Origin: G020354785 sp964461435
Lineage (GTDB): Bacteria > Bacteroidota > Bacteroidia > Bacteroidales > UBA10428
DNA: 64,000 nucleotides
NCBI GenBank assembly: GCA_964461435.1
Contig: CAYWUI010000009.1
Span: forward strand, 1-64,000
Reading direction: 5' to 3'
The translations under genes were made by a program, and so were the position numbers. Shown here piece after piece: positions 45,127 through 54,807 of this stretch. The notes below the pieces were generated by a model. That model was not told the DNA's origin. It worked only from the letters and a program-made list of their open reading frames with translations, and made no database searches. The first letter of the stretch is position 1. The number at the start of each line of letters is the position of its first letter.

Positions 45127-45582
45127 ATGAAAGATAAAATTCTGGAAGTTAGTGCCATAAAAGACGGAACAGTGATAGACCATATACCTGCCAATAGCCT
45201 GTTTAAAGTAATATCAATACTGGGACTTGATAAAATATGTAACAAGATAACTTTTGGCACTAACCTTGAAAGTAAAAAGCTCGGGCAGAAAGCAATAATC
45301 AAGCTCTCCGACGTATTCTTCCTTGACAAGGATATAAATAAAATTGCCCTCGTTGCCCCCCAGGCAAAACTTAATATAATAAAGAACTACCAGGTGACAG
45401 AAAAAAAGATTGTCGAAGTGCCTGATGAAATATCGGGAATAGTTAAATGTATGAATCCTTCATGCGTTACAAATGCAGAAAAGATAATAACAAAGTTCCA
45501 GGTTGTATCAAAAAAATATGTTAAACTGAAATGTTATTATTGCGAAAAAATAACTGACCAGGAGCACTTCGCAATAATTTGA
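45127..45582 (+). CDS. pyrI: Aspartate carbamoyltransferase regulatory chain
   Basis: 151 residues. N-terminal allosteric domain with AIKDGTVIDHIPA, and zinc-binding domain with CMNPSC and CYYC, the four cysteines of PyrI. Binds nucleotide effectors and links to PyrB. Ends 2 bases from the stop of a convergent gene. Confidence 0.96.
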   Translation: MKDKILEVSAIKDGTVIDHIPANSLFKVISILGLDKICNKITFGTNLESKKLGQKAIIKLSDVFFLDKDINKIALVAPQAKLNIIKNYQVTEKKIVEVPDEISGIVKCMNPSCVTNAEKIITKFQVVSKKYVKLKCYYCEKITDQEHFAII

Positions 45583-45584
45583 TA

Positions 45585-46106
45585 TTATTTCCTTAACCTT
45601 TCATAGGAACGCACCAGCAGTTCATCTCTCCTTATAGACCTGAAAGCAAGAAATGTGAGAACAATTGAGATTAGCGGGAAAATTGCAGCTATTTTTAATG
45701 AATGGTAGCTAATGGCAAAGCCGCCGTTAAAAATCTGTTTTTTAATGAATGTGAAGTAATAGAAGGTTAGTCCGGTTAACCCTGCAAGTAACAAGATGTT
45801 GAATATGCATATTCTCATCTGTGTGTTCCTGGCAACATAAAAGAAGATATTGAAAAAGCTTATTAATCCTATTATTACTGTCAGAATAGTTACAGGGAAG
45901 GTGGATATTAACAGCTTTGCTTCGTTCTCTGAATATCTTTTTGCCCCGTAATTTCTGAAAATTACGACCTCTTCCACCTTGGCAGCTTTGTCCTTATTAA
46001 CATCGTCATTTCTTTCCACAGCTATTTCCGCCATTGGTAAAACCAGCATAAACAACATTAATACACTAACAATTAACAGGTATATTGATTGTATTCTTTG
46101 TATCAT
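45585..46106 (-). CDS. DUF4293 family membrane protein
   Basis: 173 residues from ATG 46106 (MIQRIQSIYLLIVS), which matches the family N-terminus; an ATG 27 codons upstream is not used. Four hydrophobic helices. A Bacteroidota-specific family of unknown function. The upstream minus-strand bases 46147-46140 read TATCTTTG, a possible -7 element. Confidence 0.85.
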   Translation of the reverse strand: MIQRIQSIYLLIVSVLMLFMLVLPMAEIAVERNDDVNKDKAAKVEEVVIFRNYGAKRYSENEAKLLISTFPVTILTVIIGLISFFNIFFYVARNTQMRICIFNILLLAGLTGLTFYYFTFIKKQIFNGGFAISYHSLKIAAIFPLISIVLTFLAFRSIRRDELLVRSYERLRK

Positions 46107-46139
46107 AATTATGGTCGGTATAATAAATAATTGCCAAAC

Positions 46140-46147
46140 CAAAGATA
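46140..46147 (-). promoter_or_regulatory. Candidate -7 element of the DUF4293 gene
   Basis: Minus-strand TATCTTTG fits TAnnTTTG, 33 bases upstream of the ATG at 46106. No ideal -33 is visible. Confidence 0.35.
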
Positions 46148-46307
46148 AATAAATATTCCAGTTTTTATCAATCAATGTTACTAACATATGTTAATTAGTA
46201 AAATTGCACCTGACTTAAATTTTAAATAGATTTATAACTTTAGTGTTAAAATATATTACCGGTTGATAAGGCTGCGGCCAGTCATGTTAATTTACAATTG
46301 ATAATAT

Positions 46308-47180
46308 ATGAATGCAGGTAAAATAAAAGCTCTTATCTCTCTTCTCGATGATCCCGATGCTGAAATAATTAGCCTTGTGTCAGATAATTTACTGAAGCAG
46401 GGGCTTAAGGCTATCCCTGAGCTTGAAAGGGCATGGGATAACACTTATGATGAGGTTTTGCAGAACCGGCTGGGTAATGTAATTCAGAGTATCAAGCTTG
46501 ACTATGCCAGGATTAATATTGAAAAATGGATCAATTCAGGAGCTGAGAATATTCTTGAGGGAGCATTCTATGTAGCCCAGTTCCAATTCTCTGAAATAAA
46601 CCTGAAAGATATTGAAAGAGAAATCGAAAATATACGTAAGGATGTGTGGCTTGAATTTAATAATAATCTTACTGCCCTTGAGAAAGTCAGAATAATGAAT
46701 TATATAATCTTTGACATCTATAAATATTCTAAAAACATTGCTGATCCTTACTCGCCCCAAAACTCTTTTATTAACCAGGTTATAAATACAAAAAAAGGCA
46801 ATCCGGTTTCATTATCGGTAATCTACCTGTCTGTTGCACGCAGGCTTGATCTGCCGATATACGGGGTAACCCTTCCGGATAACTTTATACTGGCGTATAA
46901 GGATGATTACGGACACTTTGATTCAACCGGTGAAGCGGAGGAAATATTGTTCTATATAAATCCCTTTGACAAAGGTGCAGTTTTAGGGAAGCGCGAAATA
47001 GAATATTTCATTTCACGTAATATGCTTAGACAGGAAGAGGACTATTTTATTCCCTGTTCCAATGTTGAGATAATAAAACAACTGATAAATACGCTGGTGC
47101 TGTCTTATGAAAGGCACAGCTTATTTGAAAAGGCTGATAAATACAGGGAACTGTCAGAATCCTTCAAAGACTTTTCATAA
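46308..47180 (+). CDS. Transglutaminase-like (SirB1/Transglut_core2) family protein
   Basis: 290 residues. Helical N-terminus, then KKGNPVSLSVIYLSVARRLDLPIYGVTLPDNFILAY, the core of the Transglut_core2 family. The classical catalytic cysteine of transglutaminases is replaced by Pro-Val-Ser, so it is unlikely to be an active cysteine enzyme. The role is unknown. Tail to tail with rny. Confidence 0.82.
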   Translation: MNAGKIKALISLLDDPDAEIISLVSDNLLKQGLKAIPELERAWDNTYDEVLQNRLGNVIQSIKLDYARINIEKWINSGAENILEGAFYVAQFQFSEINLKDIEREIENIRKDVWLEFNNNLTALEKVRIMNYIIFDIYKYSKNIADPYSPQNSFINQVINTKKGNPVSLSVIYLSVARRLDLPIYGVTLPDNFILAYKDDYGHFDSTGEAEEILFYINPFDKGAVLGKREIEYFISRNMLRQEEDYFIPCSNVEIIKQLINTLVLSYERHSLFEKADKYRELSESFKDFS

Positions 47181-47184
47181 GACC

Positions 47185-48759
47185 CTATTTAGCATAACTT
47201 ACCGCCCTTGTTTCCCTTATAACGGTTATTTTTATCTGTCCCGGATAGGTCATCTCATCCTGGATTTTCTTTGCTATTTCGTAGGAAAGGCTGTCAGCTT
47301 CCTTATCTGAAATTTTTTCACTTCCCACAATTACCCTGAGCTCCCTGCCTGCCTGGATAGCATATGTCTTCATAACTCCCGGGTATGATAAGGCTAATGC
47401 CTCAAGATCCTTAAGACGCTTTATGTATGATTCCACAACTTCTCTTCTTGCTCCGGGACGCGCTCCTGATATTGCATCACATACCTGCACTATCGGGGAT
47501 ATAAGGCTTGTCATCTCTACCTCATCATGATGTGCTCCTATGGCATTACATATTTCAGGCTTCTCCTTATATTTCTCTGCCAGCTTCATACCATGAATTG
47601 CATGAGGTATTTCAGGATCATCATCAGGCACTTTCCCTATATCGTGAAGTAAGCCGGCTCTTTTTGCCAGTTTTGAGTTCAGGCCCAGCTCTGTGGCCAT
47701 GACAGCACTTAAATTAGCAACTTCACGTGAATGCTGTAAAAGGTTTTGTCCGTAAGAAGAACGGTATTTCATCTTACCTATTAGCCGTATGAGCTCGGGA
47801 TGAAGTCCGTGTACCCCCAGATCAATAACTGTTCTCTTCCCGACTTCCACTATCTCTTCCTCAACCTGCTTTTGCGTTTTGGCTACAATCTCTTCTATAC
47901 GCGCAGGATGAATCCTTCCGTCAGTAACCAGTTGGTGTAATGATAAACGGGCAATCTCCCTGCGTACCGGGTCAAAAGAGGAGAGCACTATAGCTTCAGG
48001 CGTATCATCAACAACAATCTCCACACCTGTTGCAGCTTCCAGGGCACGTATATTCCTGCCTTCCCTTCCTATTATCCTGCCTTTGATCTCATCACTTTCA
48101 ATATTAAATACCGTAACCGAGTTTTCAATAGCTGTTTCAGATGCAATACGCTGTATTGTTTCTATAATTATCTTTTTTGCATCACTGGAAGCAGTCATCT
48201 TTGCTTCGTCCATAATCTCATTAATATAGGACATAGCCTCCGATTTTGCCTCCTCCTTAAGGGATTCTATCAGCTGTTCCTTTGCTTCACTCGCGGACAA
48301 GCCCGAAATAGCCTCAAGCTGTTCAACCTGCTGCTTATGCATCTTCTCAAGTTCCTCATTTTTCTTATCAACAAGAGATATCTGGATATTTAAGTTTTCA
48401 CGTATCGCATCTATCTCATTTTTTGCCCTCTGGGTTTCTTCAAATTTTTGAGATAAAAGGGTCTCCTTTTGTTTGAGCTTCGATTCAGCAGCCATTACTT
48501 TACTGTTTCTTTCACTGATATATTTCTCATGTTCTGACTTTAATTGGAAGAACTTTTCCTTTGCCTGCAGAATTTTATCCTTTTTTATAACTTCAGCCTC
48601 CAGTTCAGCGTCATTTATAATAGTCTGCCTTTTTCTTTTAAACAGTGTGTTCCATACATAATAAGAAACTATGCCTCCCGCAATGAACGTGGATATGCCG
48701 ATAATTGCACATTTAACTGAAACTGCAATATCTGTTATTATCATTAATATATTCATCAT
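47185..48759 (-). CDS. rny: Ribonuclease Y
   Basis: 524 residues. N-terminal membrane helix (about 10-36), long coiled coil to about 210, KH domain GRIIGREGRNIRALE, HD domain LLHDIGK with HHDEVE. Endoribonuclease that starts mRNA decay at the membrane. Neighbour order rny / RNA / zapA is kept (see 6S entry). Confidence 0.96.
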   Translation of the reverse strand: MMNILMIITDIAVSVKCAIIGISTFIAGGIVSYYVWNTLFKRKRQTIINDAELEAEVIKKDKILQAKEKFFQLKSEHEKYISERNSKVMAAESKLKQKETLLSQKFEETQRAKNEIDAIRENLNIQISLVDKKNEELEKMHKQQVEQLEAISGLSASEAKEQLIESLKEEAKSEAMSYINEIMDEAKMTASSDAKKIIIETIQRIASETAIENSVTVFNIESDEIKGRIIGREGRNIRALEAATGVEIVVDDTPEAIVLSSFDPVRREIARLSLHQLVTDGRIHPARIEEIVAKTQKQVEEEIVEVGKRTVIDLGVHGLHPELIRLIGKMKYRSSYGQNLLQHSREVANLSAVMATELGLNSKLAKRAGLLHDIGKVPDDDPEIPHAIHGMKLAEKYKEKPEICNAIGAHHDEVEMTSLISPIVQVCDAISGARPGARREVVESYIKRLKDLEALALSYPGVMKTYAIQAGRELRVIVGSEKISDKEADSLSYEIAKKIQDEMTYPGQIKITVIRETRAVSYAK

Positions 48760-48776
48760 TTATTTGGTTTATTGTT

Positions 48777-48978
48777 AAAAAAAACCCGCATAAGCTTCCT
48801 TGTGTTGATAAAACCCCATTCTGTCATGGGTGGAGTTGCCAATCTATTTCGAGGTTCCAACGTCTTCCTGAGAAGAATCCCAATAAATTGGGATTAAGGC
48901 CTGCTCTTGACAAATTGAGCTAAACTCCAATTTAGTTAATGTTGAGTTTCACAAACAAAAAAAGAAACTATGCGGGCT
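48777..48978 (-). ncRNA. ssrS: 6S RNA candidate (ssrS)
   Basis: Minus-strand transcript of about 195 bases. Closing stem: TATGCGGG (48969-48976) pairs with CCCGCATA (48785-48792). A central apical hairpin AATCCCAATTTATTGGGATT lies at about 48890 and internal bulged stems lie between. A T run follows the 3' stem (A's at 48777-48784 on plus). It lies between zapA and rny; zapA-ssrS adjacency is found in E. coli, and 6S RNAs sit there in other bacteria. Size, shape and place fit 6S RNA, which binds RNA polymerase holoenzyme. No covariance search was run. Confidence 0.75.
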
Positions 48979-49006
48979 GATTCTTAAGTATTTTAAAGAA
49001 CGTTTA

Positions 49007-49297
49007 TTACTCTCCCTTTAAATATTCTTCCAGTTCTTCATTTAATTCTCTGATGTTTTCTTCCAAAGGTCCAACATCAAATTTCTGGTCATATTCAATA
49101 ATCTTCGTCACAAATTGCAATGCAGCCATTGCCAGAAAATCCTGTGTGTCCTTGTCGGCATATTTTTGCCTGTATTGAAGAACTTTCTCATTAATCATCC
49201 TGGCTGCTTTCCTTATTTTCTCCTCATCCCTTCTGTCAATCTTTAATGGATAATACCTGTCGGCTACATTTACTTTTATCGATAGCTTATCTTCCAT
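49007..49297 (-). CDS. zapA: Cell division protein ZapA
   Basis: 96 residues. ZapA pattern: SIKVNVADRYYPLKIDRRDEEKIRKAARMINEKV, then a coiled coil. It stabilises FtsZ bundles. It lies 17 bases after its upstream coiled-coil partner and just before the 6S RNA candidate. Confidence 0.92.
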   Translation of the reverse strand: MEDKLSIKVNVADRYYPLKIDRRDEEKIRKAARMINEKVLQYRQKYADKDTQDFLAMAALQFVTKIIEYDQKFDVGPLEENIRELNEELEEYLKGE

Positions 49298-49314
49298 TAT
49301 ATTTAAAAAAGTGT

Positions 49315-49608
49315 TTATCTATTTAAAAGAGCAATACATTTATCAATCTCCCGCACAATTCTATTGACCTTAATTTTTACATCATGGGTACTTTCATCAG
49401 ATGATGCAAAAACCCTGGCCAATTTTAAAGTATCATACCTGGATTCTGTATCTTTTATTTTATTCTCTAAGTTAGTTATTTTATGTGTTAATTCTTTATT
49501 TTTTACAATGAATTCTCGATTTTTTTCCTTCTGCTGTTCATACAATGATATTATCGATTTAATGTTATTTCTTAAACCGTTTAGTATTTCATCATTTTTG
49601 CTATCCAT
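49315..49608 (-). CDS. ZapB-like coiled-coil protein, partner of ZapA
   Basis: 97 residues, almost all coiled coil (about 5-65), with a C-terminal VKIKVNRIVREIDKCIALLN. I recall similar proteins directly upstream of zapA in Bacteroidota. The likely partner role is inferred from the operon. It is not homologous to E. coli ZapB in a way I can show. Confidence 0.72.
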   Translation of the reverse strand: MDSKNDEILNGLRNNIKSIISLYEQQKEKNREFIVKNKELTHKITNLENKIKDTESRYDTLKLARVFASSDESTHDVKIKVNRIVREIDKCIALLNR

Positions 49609-49632
49609 TAATAAAATTAATTATAATATGAA

Positions 49633-49640
49633 CAAATATA
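49633..49640 (-). promoter_or_regulatory. Candidate -7 element of the zapB-like/zapA operon
   Basis: Minus-strand TATATTTG matches TAnnTTTG, 24 bases upstream of the ATG at 49608. No good -33 is seen. Confidence 0.4.
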
Positions 49641-49717
49641 GAAATTTATTCCTTTATTATTCTAAAAACAATTATTAAAATATTTAGTTTTACAACTTTT
49701 AAAAATATATTGATTTA

Positions 49718-51478
49718 ATGCTAAAAATTATACGATTTCAGAACTATAAAACATTGATATTTTGCGTTGCTGTCATTTTACACAGCCTAGCCAGGGAATC
49801 GTTATCCCAACCGCCGGATGAACACGAAAATTTTCACATGCCTTTAAGTATCCCCTTATACCTGTCGGGTAACTTTGGGGAAATAAGGTCGACCCATTTC
49901 CATACAGGAATAGACATAAAGACTCAACAGGAGACAGGCTTGAAAGTATATGCGGTTTATGAGGGGTACATATCGAGAATAAACCTGCAAAGCGGAGCCT
50001 ATGGAAAATCTTTGTATATAACCCATACAAATGGTTATGTTTCGGTCTATGCGCATCTTAGTAAATTTATGCCGGATGTTGAAGAGTATGTCAAAAAAAA
50101 TCAGTACCTGAGGCAGAGCTACGAAGTTAACCTGTTCCCTGAAGTAAATCAATTTAAGGTTGTGAGGGGCCAGGTGGTTGCATATTCAGGAAATACGGGC
50201 CGATCAAGCGGCCCGCATCTGCATTTTGAAATTCGTGATGCTAAAAACCAGAATCCCCGGAATGTGCTCATGTATAATTTTAACATAAAAGATGACATCA
50301 GACCTAAAATTTATAACCTGGCAGTTTATCCTGTTGACAGGTACAGCCTTGTTAATAATATGAACCGGAAGCTTATTATCCCTGTATCAGGAAATAACGG
50401 GCTTTATAAAATAAATAATAACGGCGGCATCAGCGTATCAGGCAAAATAGGATTTGGCATAGAGACTTTTGACTTCCTCAACGGTTCAAATAACAAATGT
50501 GCTGTCTATTCAATTGATTTATATGTCAGCGACACTCTTATATATTCTCATCAACTGGATGAACTTTCATTCAGCGAATTGAGATATGTGAACAGCCATG
50601 CGGATTATGAAGAGAAAATGAAGAACGGCAGGATAATTCATAAGCTCTTCCTTGAACCAAATAACAAACTTGGCATTTACACACATTTGATAAACAGGGG
50701 GATTTACGAATTTAAAAAGGATACTCTCATAGATATTAAAATTGTGGTGAAAGATATAAGACAGAACGAATCTCAATTGTTGTTTTCAGTACGCAGCATG
50801 GAACAGGAAGAGTTTATTACTGAAATACGGCACGACCCCGATTATGTTAAAACCTTCTATTATAATATGCCTAACGAATATCAAAATGATGAACTTAGAA
50901 TATTTCTGCCGCGGGATGCACTGTATGATAATATTGATTTCAGGTACTCCAGGATTATCGGCGATTCGTCAGATTATTCAGGTATTCATTGCGTACACGA
51001 TGAGTATACGGCCCTGCATAAGGAATACACCCTTTCCATAAAAGCAAAAGACCTGCCTGAAAACCTTCAGGATAAGGCCCTGATTGTATATATTGAAAAA
51101 GATACGAATTTCATAAGCGTTGGCGGTAGCTGGGAAAACGGCTATGTTACTGCCTCAACATCAGGTTTCGGAAAATTTAAAGTTTCCGTTGATACCATTG
51201 CCCCTGTGATCAGTCCTTTAAGTTTTTACAGTAACGGAAACTATAGGAACGGCGGCAGTATAAGCTTTAAGATTACCGATGACCTTTCGGGAATAAAAAC
51301 ATATAACGGATATATTGATAACAAGTGGGCGCTGTTTGAATACGATGCAAAAAGCAGTACATTGACCTACTGGTTTGATCCTGAAAGAATTTCCAAAGAT
51401 ACAAACCATGAACTGGAAATAGTCGTTGCAGACTATAAAGATAATACCGGTGTATATAAAAGTACTTTTTATTATTGA
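49718..51478 (+). CDS. M23 metallopeptidase (peptidoglycan hydrolase type)
   Basis: 586 residues. Signal sequence at the N-terminus (about 1-32). M23 domain: STHFHTGIDI (His and Asp zinc ligands) and GPHLHFEIRD, at about 60-190. The C-terminal about 390 residues are beta-rich without a known domain. It cleaves peptidoglycan peptides or acts as an activator. Its stop overlaps the coding region upstream of anmK's start by a few bases. Confidence 0.9.
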   Translation: MLKIIRFQNYKTLIFCVAVILHSLARESLSQPPDEHENFHMPLSIPLYLSGNFGEIRSTHFHTGIDIKTQQETGLKVYAVYEGYISRINLQSGAYGKSLYITHTNGYVSVYAHLSKFMPDVEEYVKKNQYLRQSYEVNLFPEVNQFKVVRGQVVAYSGNTGRSSGPHLHFEIRDAKNQNPRNVLMYNFNIKDDIRPKIYNLAVYPVDRYSLVNNMNRKLIIPVSGNNGLYKINNNGGISVSGKIGFGIETFDFLNGSNNKCAVYSIDLYVSDTLIYSHQLDELSFSELRYVNSHADYEEKMKNGRIIHKLFLEPNNKLGIYTHLINRGIYEFKKDTLIDIKIVVKDIRQNESQLLFSVRSMEQEEFITEIRHDPDYVKTFYYNMPNEYQNDELRIFLPRDALYDNIDFRYSRIIGDSSDYSGIHCVHDEYTALHKEYTLSIKAKDLPENLQDKALIVYIEKDTNFISVGGSWENGYVTASTSGFGKFKVSVDTIAPVISPLSFYSNGNYRNGGSISFKITDDLSGIKTYNGYIDNKWALFEYDAKSSTLTYWFDPERISKDTNHELEIVVADYKDNTGVYKSTFYY

Positions 51479-51492
51479 TAATTCAAACTGCA

Positions 51493-52566
51493 ATGGTAGT
51501 CTATAATGTTGTGGGCGTTATGTCAGGAACAAGTCAGGACGGACTGGATCTGGCACTATGTGAATTTATAAAAAATAATTCTCACTGGGAGTATTCCATT
51601 GATAAGTCTGCGACAATTCCTTACCCTGAATACTGGCTAAAAGTATTTGGCAGTGCCGACAGTATGCCGGCATTTGATTTTATCAGGCTTCACAACGCAT
51701 TCGGTGCATATATCGGGGATTGCATTAACAGGTTTCTTGAGGGTGCGCATAAGAAAGTAGATCTAATCGCTTCGCACGGACATACCGTATGCCATAAACC
51801 CGAAGAGGGGATAACATTTCAGATGGGAAGCGGTGCCGAGATAGCTGCAAGATGCAGATTAACGACGGTATCTGACTTCAGGTCCCTCGATGTTGCTTTA
51901 AAGGGACAGGGAGCGCCGCTTGTTCCGGCAGGTGATGAATTATTATTTGGTGAATATGACTTTTGCCTTAACCTGGGTGGTTTTGCAAATATTTCATTCA
52001 GGGAGGGAAAGTTAAGAAGAGCATTCGATATATGTCCGGTAAACATTATTATTAATAACATAGCAAAGCAGCATGGACATGAACTTGATAAGGATGGCCG
52101 GTTAGCAGGCAGGGGAAGCGTATCTGTGCCATTGCTTGAGAAACTTAACAGTATTGATTATTATAAAAGACCCCTGCCCAAATCATTGAGCAGGGAATGG
52201 CTTCTGTCTGCCTTTATGCCTGTTGTAGATGAGTATGATCTGTGTACTGAGGATAAACTAAGGACTGTTTATGAACATATCATAATCCAGGTTGAAAAAT
52301 GTGTAAATGTAAAAACAGGAGCTACGATCCTGATTACCGGAGGGGGAGCATTCAACAAATTCCTTATTAAATTGTTAAAACAGAACTGTGAAAATGAAAT
52401 TTTTATTCCGGATGACATGACGGTTAAATATAAAGAGGCGCTGATCTTCGGGCTGCTGGGAGTTCTCAGGCTTAGGAATGAGATCAATTGTTTTTCATCA
52501 GCGACAGGATCAACCGCAGATTCTTCGGCAGGTACCATTTATTACTATAATTCAGGAACCAAATAA
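51493..52566 (+). CDS. anmK: Anhydro-N-acetylmuramic acid kinase
   Basis: 357 residues from ATG 51493. Motifs GVMSGTSQDGLD, SHGHTVCH, NLGGFANIS and TGGGAFN are those of AnmK. It phosphorylates anhydroMurNAc in peptidoglycan recycling, matching the wall-related genes upstream. A TTG at 51475 is less likely as start. Directly follows the M23 gene (14 bases). Confidence 0.94.
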   Translation: MVVYNVVGVMSGTSQDGLDLALCEFIKNNSHWEYSIDKSATIPYPEYWLKVFGSADSMPAFDFIRLHNAFGAYIGDCINRFLEGAHKKVDLIASHGHTVCHKPEEGITFQMGSGAEIAARCRLTTVSDFRSLDVALKGQGAPLVPAGDELLFGEYDFCLNLGGFANISFREGKLRRAFDICPVNIIINNIAKQHGHELDKDGRLAGRGSVSVPLLEKLNSIDYYKRPLPKSLSREWLLSAFMPVVDEYDLCTEDKLRTVYEHIIIQVEKCVNVKTGATILITGGGAFNKFLIKLLKQNCENEIFIPDDMTVKYKEALIFGLLGVLRLRNEINCFSSATGSTADSSAGTIYYYNSGTK

Positions 52567-52577
52567 ACTTAACACCT

Positions 52578-54212
52578 ATGTTACACAAAAAGCTAATTGT
52601 AATAATACTTCTGACAGTTCTTCACCAGGTAAAATCCCCATCGTGCACAAATTTTATTATTTCAAAAGGAGCTACTGCCGACGGCTCAACTATGATCACA
52701 TATGTCGCGGATTCGCATGTCTTATACGGCGAGCTTTACTTAAGGCCCGCCACGGATCACCCTGCAGGCTCATTTTTTGATATCTATGAGTGGGATACGG
52801 GAAAATACCTGGGGAAAATAAAACAGGTAAGACATACATATTCGGTTGTTGGTAACATGAATGAGCACCAGGTAGCCATTGGTGAAACAACATATACGGG
52901 CAGGGAGGAATTACAGGATACTACTGCCATATTGGATTACGGCAGCTTAATGTATGTTACGCTTCAAAGGGCCGGAACTGCCAGGGATGCTATTAAAATA
53001 ATGGGTGCCCTGGTTTCTGAATACGGATATTACAGTACGGGTGAGTCTTTTTCTGTCTCCGATCCAAACGAGGTATGGATAATGGAAATGATAGGAAAGG
53101 GGCCGGGAAATAAAGGAGCAGTATGGGTTGCAAGAAGGATTCCCGACGGATATATAAGCGGCCATGCCAACCAGGCAAGAATTACTACCTTCCCTCTTGA
53201 TGATTCCCTGAACTGCCTGTATTCAGAAGATGTTATATCCTTTGCAAAAGATAAGGGCTACTATGAAGGAGAGGATAAAGATTTCAGTTTCGCCGATGCT
53301 TACTGTCCCTTGAATTTTACAGGCGCAAGGATTTGTGATGCCCGTGTATGGTCAGCTTTCAGAAGGGTAGCCGACGGGATGGACAAATATACCGATTATG
53401 CCATGGGGACAAACCTTGAGAACAGGCTGCCCCTGTGGGTAAAGCCAGGAAAAAAACTGACAGTTCATGACGTCATGGAGCTTATGCGCGACTATTTTCA
53501 GGATACTCCATTGGATATGACCAAAGATTTTGGTGCAGGCCCTTTTCAGTGCATTGTCCGCTGGCGTCCTTTATTCTGGGAGATAGACAGCATCACCTAT
53601 TTCAATGAAAGGGCAACATCGACACAGCAAACCGGATTTTCGTTTATCGCGCAGTCAAGATCATGGCTTCCTGATCCTGTAGGCGGCATATTCTGGTTCG
53701 GCGTGGATGATACGTACAGCACTGTCTACTCACCAATGTACTGCGGTATTACAAAAGTACCCGAATCATATGCGGAAGGAAACGGATCAATAATGGACTT
53801 CAGCGATGATGCCGCATTCTGGGTGTTTAACCAGGTATCAAACTTTGCCTATACAAAATATAGCTATATGATACCTGAAATACGCGTGAAACAACAGGAG
53901 CTTGAGACTTCCTATATTCAGAAATGTGCAGAGACCGACAAAACAGCAGCCGACCTGTACAGAAAAAACAGGAACCTCGCCCTGGACTATATTACCGGCT
54001 TCTCCGTGGAGACGGGAAACTCAACTGTTGCAGAATGGAAAAAGCTTTACAGGTACCTGTTTACCAAATATATGGATGGAAACATCAAAGTAAAAGTTGA
54101 GGGCCGGAAAAATCCCGACCTCGACCAACCGGGTTACGGTGATGAATGGTACAGGATACTCATCAGGGAAACAGGAGATAAATTCAGAGATCCTGAAGGA
54201 GGCCACCATTGA
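52578..54212 (+). CDS. Secreted C69-family dipeptidase
   Basis: 544 residues. Short signal sequence, cut so that Cys23 (SPSCTNFI) becomes the new N-terminus, the nucleophile of this Ntn-hydrolase family. Motifs GATADGSTMITYVAD, NEHQVAIGETTY and YCPLNFTGARICDARVWS support C69 (PepD-like). It removes dipeptides from substrates; the substrate is unknown. Follows anmK by 11 bases, likely same operon. Confidence 0.9.
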   Translation: MLHKKLIVIILLTVLHQVKSPSCTNFIISKGATADGSTMITYVADSHVLYGELYLRPATDHPAGSFFDIYEWDTGKYLGKIKQVRHTYSVVGNMNEHQVAIGETTYTGREELQDTTAILDYGSLMYVTLQRAGTARDAIKIMGALVSEYGYYSTGESFSVSDPNEVWIMEMIGKGPGNKGAVWVARRIPDGYISGHANQARITTFPLDDSLNCLYSEDVISFAKDKGYYEGEDKDFSFADAYCPLNFTGARICDARVWSAFRRVADGMDKYTDYAMGTNLENRLPLWVKPGKKLTVHDVMELMRDYFQDTPLDMTKDFGAGPFQCIVRWRPLFWEIDSITYFNERATSTQQTGFSFIAQSRSWLPDPVGGIFWFGVDDTYSTVYSPMYCGITKVPESYAEGNGSIMDFSDDAAFWVFNQVSNFAYTKYSYMIPEIRVKQQELETSYIQKCAETDKTAADLYRKNRNLALDYITGFSVETGNSTVAEWKKLYRYLFTKYMDGNIKVKVEGRKNPDLDQPGYGDEWYRILIRETGDKFRDPEGGHH

Positions 54213-54328
54213 AATTTTATAACTGTTTTTAATAATCTGAAAATAAATTAAAAATTTATTCTCCCTGTCTGAAAAAATATTTGTAATATTGCGACCTGAA
54301 TTTTTTTAATATTTTTAATCTTTTAGAG

Positions 54329-54676
54329 ATGGATTTGTTAAAAGTTGCTGAAGGTAATTTTACCACAAAGAATGAATTTCCAGCTTTCTCTTCAGGTGAC
54401 ACTATTACCGTATATTATAAAATAAAGGAAGGCGGCAAGGAAAGAACACAGCCTTTCAAGGGAGTAGTCCTTCAAAGAAGGGGCTCCGGAATAAAGGAAA
54501 CATTTACAATAAGAAAGATGTCAGGTAATATTGGAGTTGAAAGAATTTTTCCCGTTAATTCTCCATTCATAGAAAAAATAGAAATAAATAAGCGGGGCCG
54601 GGTTAGAAGGGCACGTATATTTTATCTCAGGAAACTAACAGGCAAGAAAGCCAAAATTCAGGAAAAAAGACTTTAA
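54329..54676 (+). CDS. rplS: 50S ribosomal protein L19
   Basis: 115 residues with PAFSSGDTITVYYKIKEGGKERTQ, then GVVLQRRGSGIKETFTIRK and PVNSPFIEKIEI. Standard length. Single gene with a strong terminator. Region 54281-54291 (TAATATTG) is a weak -7-like element upstream. Confidence 0.97.
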   Translation: MDLLKVAEGNFTTKNEFPAFSSGDTITVYYKIKEGGKERTQPFKGVVLQRRGSGIKETFTIRKMSGNIGVERIFPVNSPFIEKIEINKRGRVRRARIFYLRKLTGKKAKIQEKRL

Positions 54677-54695
54677 TGTTACTTCTTCATTATCT

Positions 54696-54724
54696 AAAGC
54701 GGGCCATATGACCCGCTTTTTTTT
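54696..54724 (+). terminator. Rho-independent terminator after rplS
   Basis: AAAGCGGG (54696-54703) pairs with CCCGCTTT (54712-54719), 8-base loop, followed by T run. Confidence 0.88.
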
Positions 54725-54764
54725 AAATCATTGTAGAATATTAAAAATAATAGATTATTACACT

Positions 54765-54772
54765 TATTTTTG
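54765..54772 (+). promoter_or_regulatory. Candidate -7 element of the giant phosphoesterase gene
   Basis: TATTTTTG matches TAnnTTTG, 35 bases upstream of the ATG at 54808. No -33 TTTG at the right distance. Confidence 0.4.
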
Positions 54773-54807
54773 CATTTACAGTCAGTAAAATATATAACAA
54801 CCTGTAA

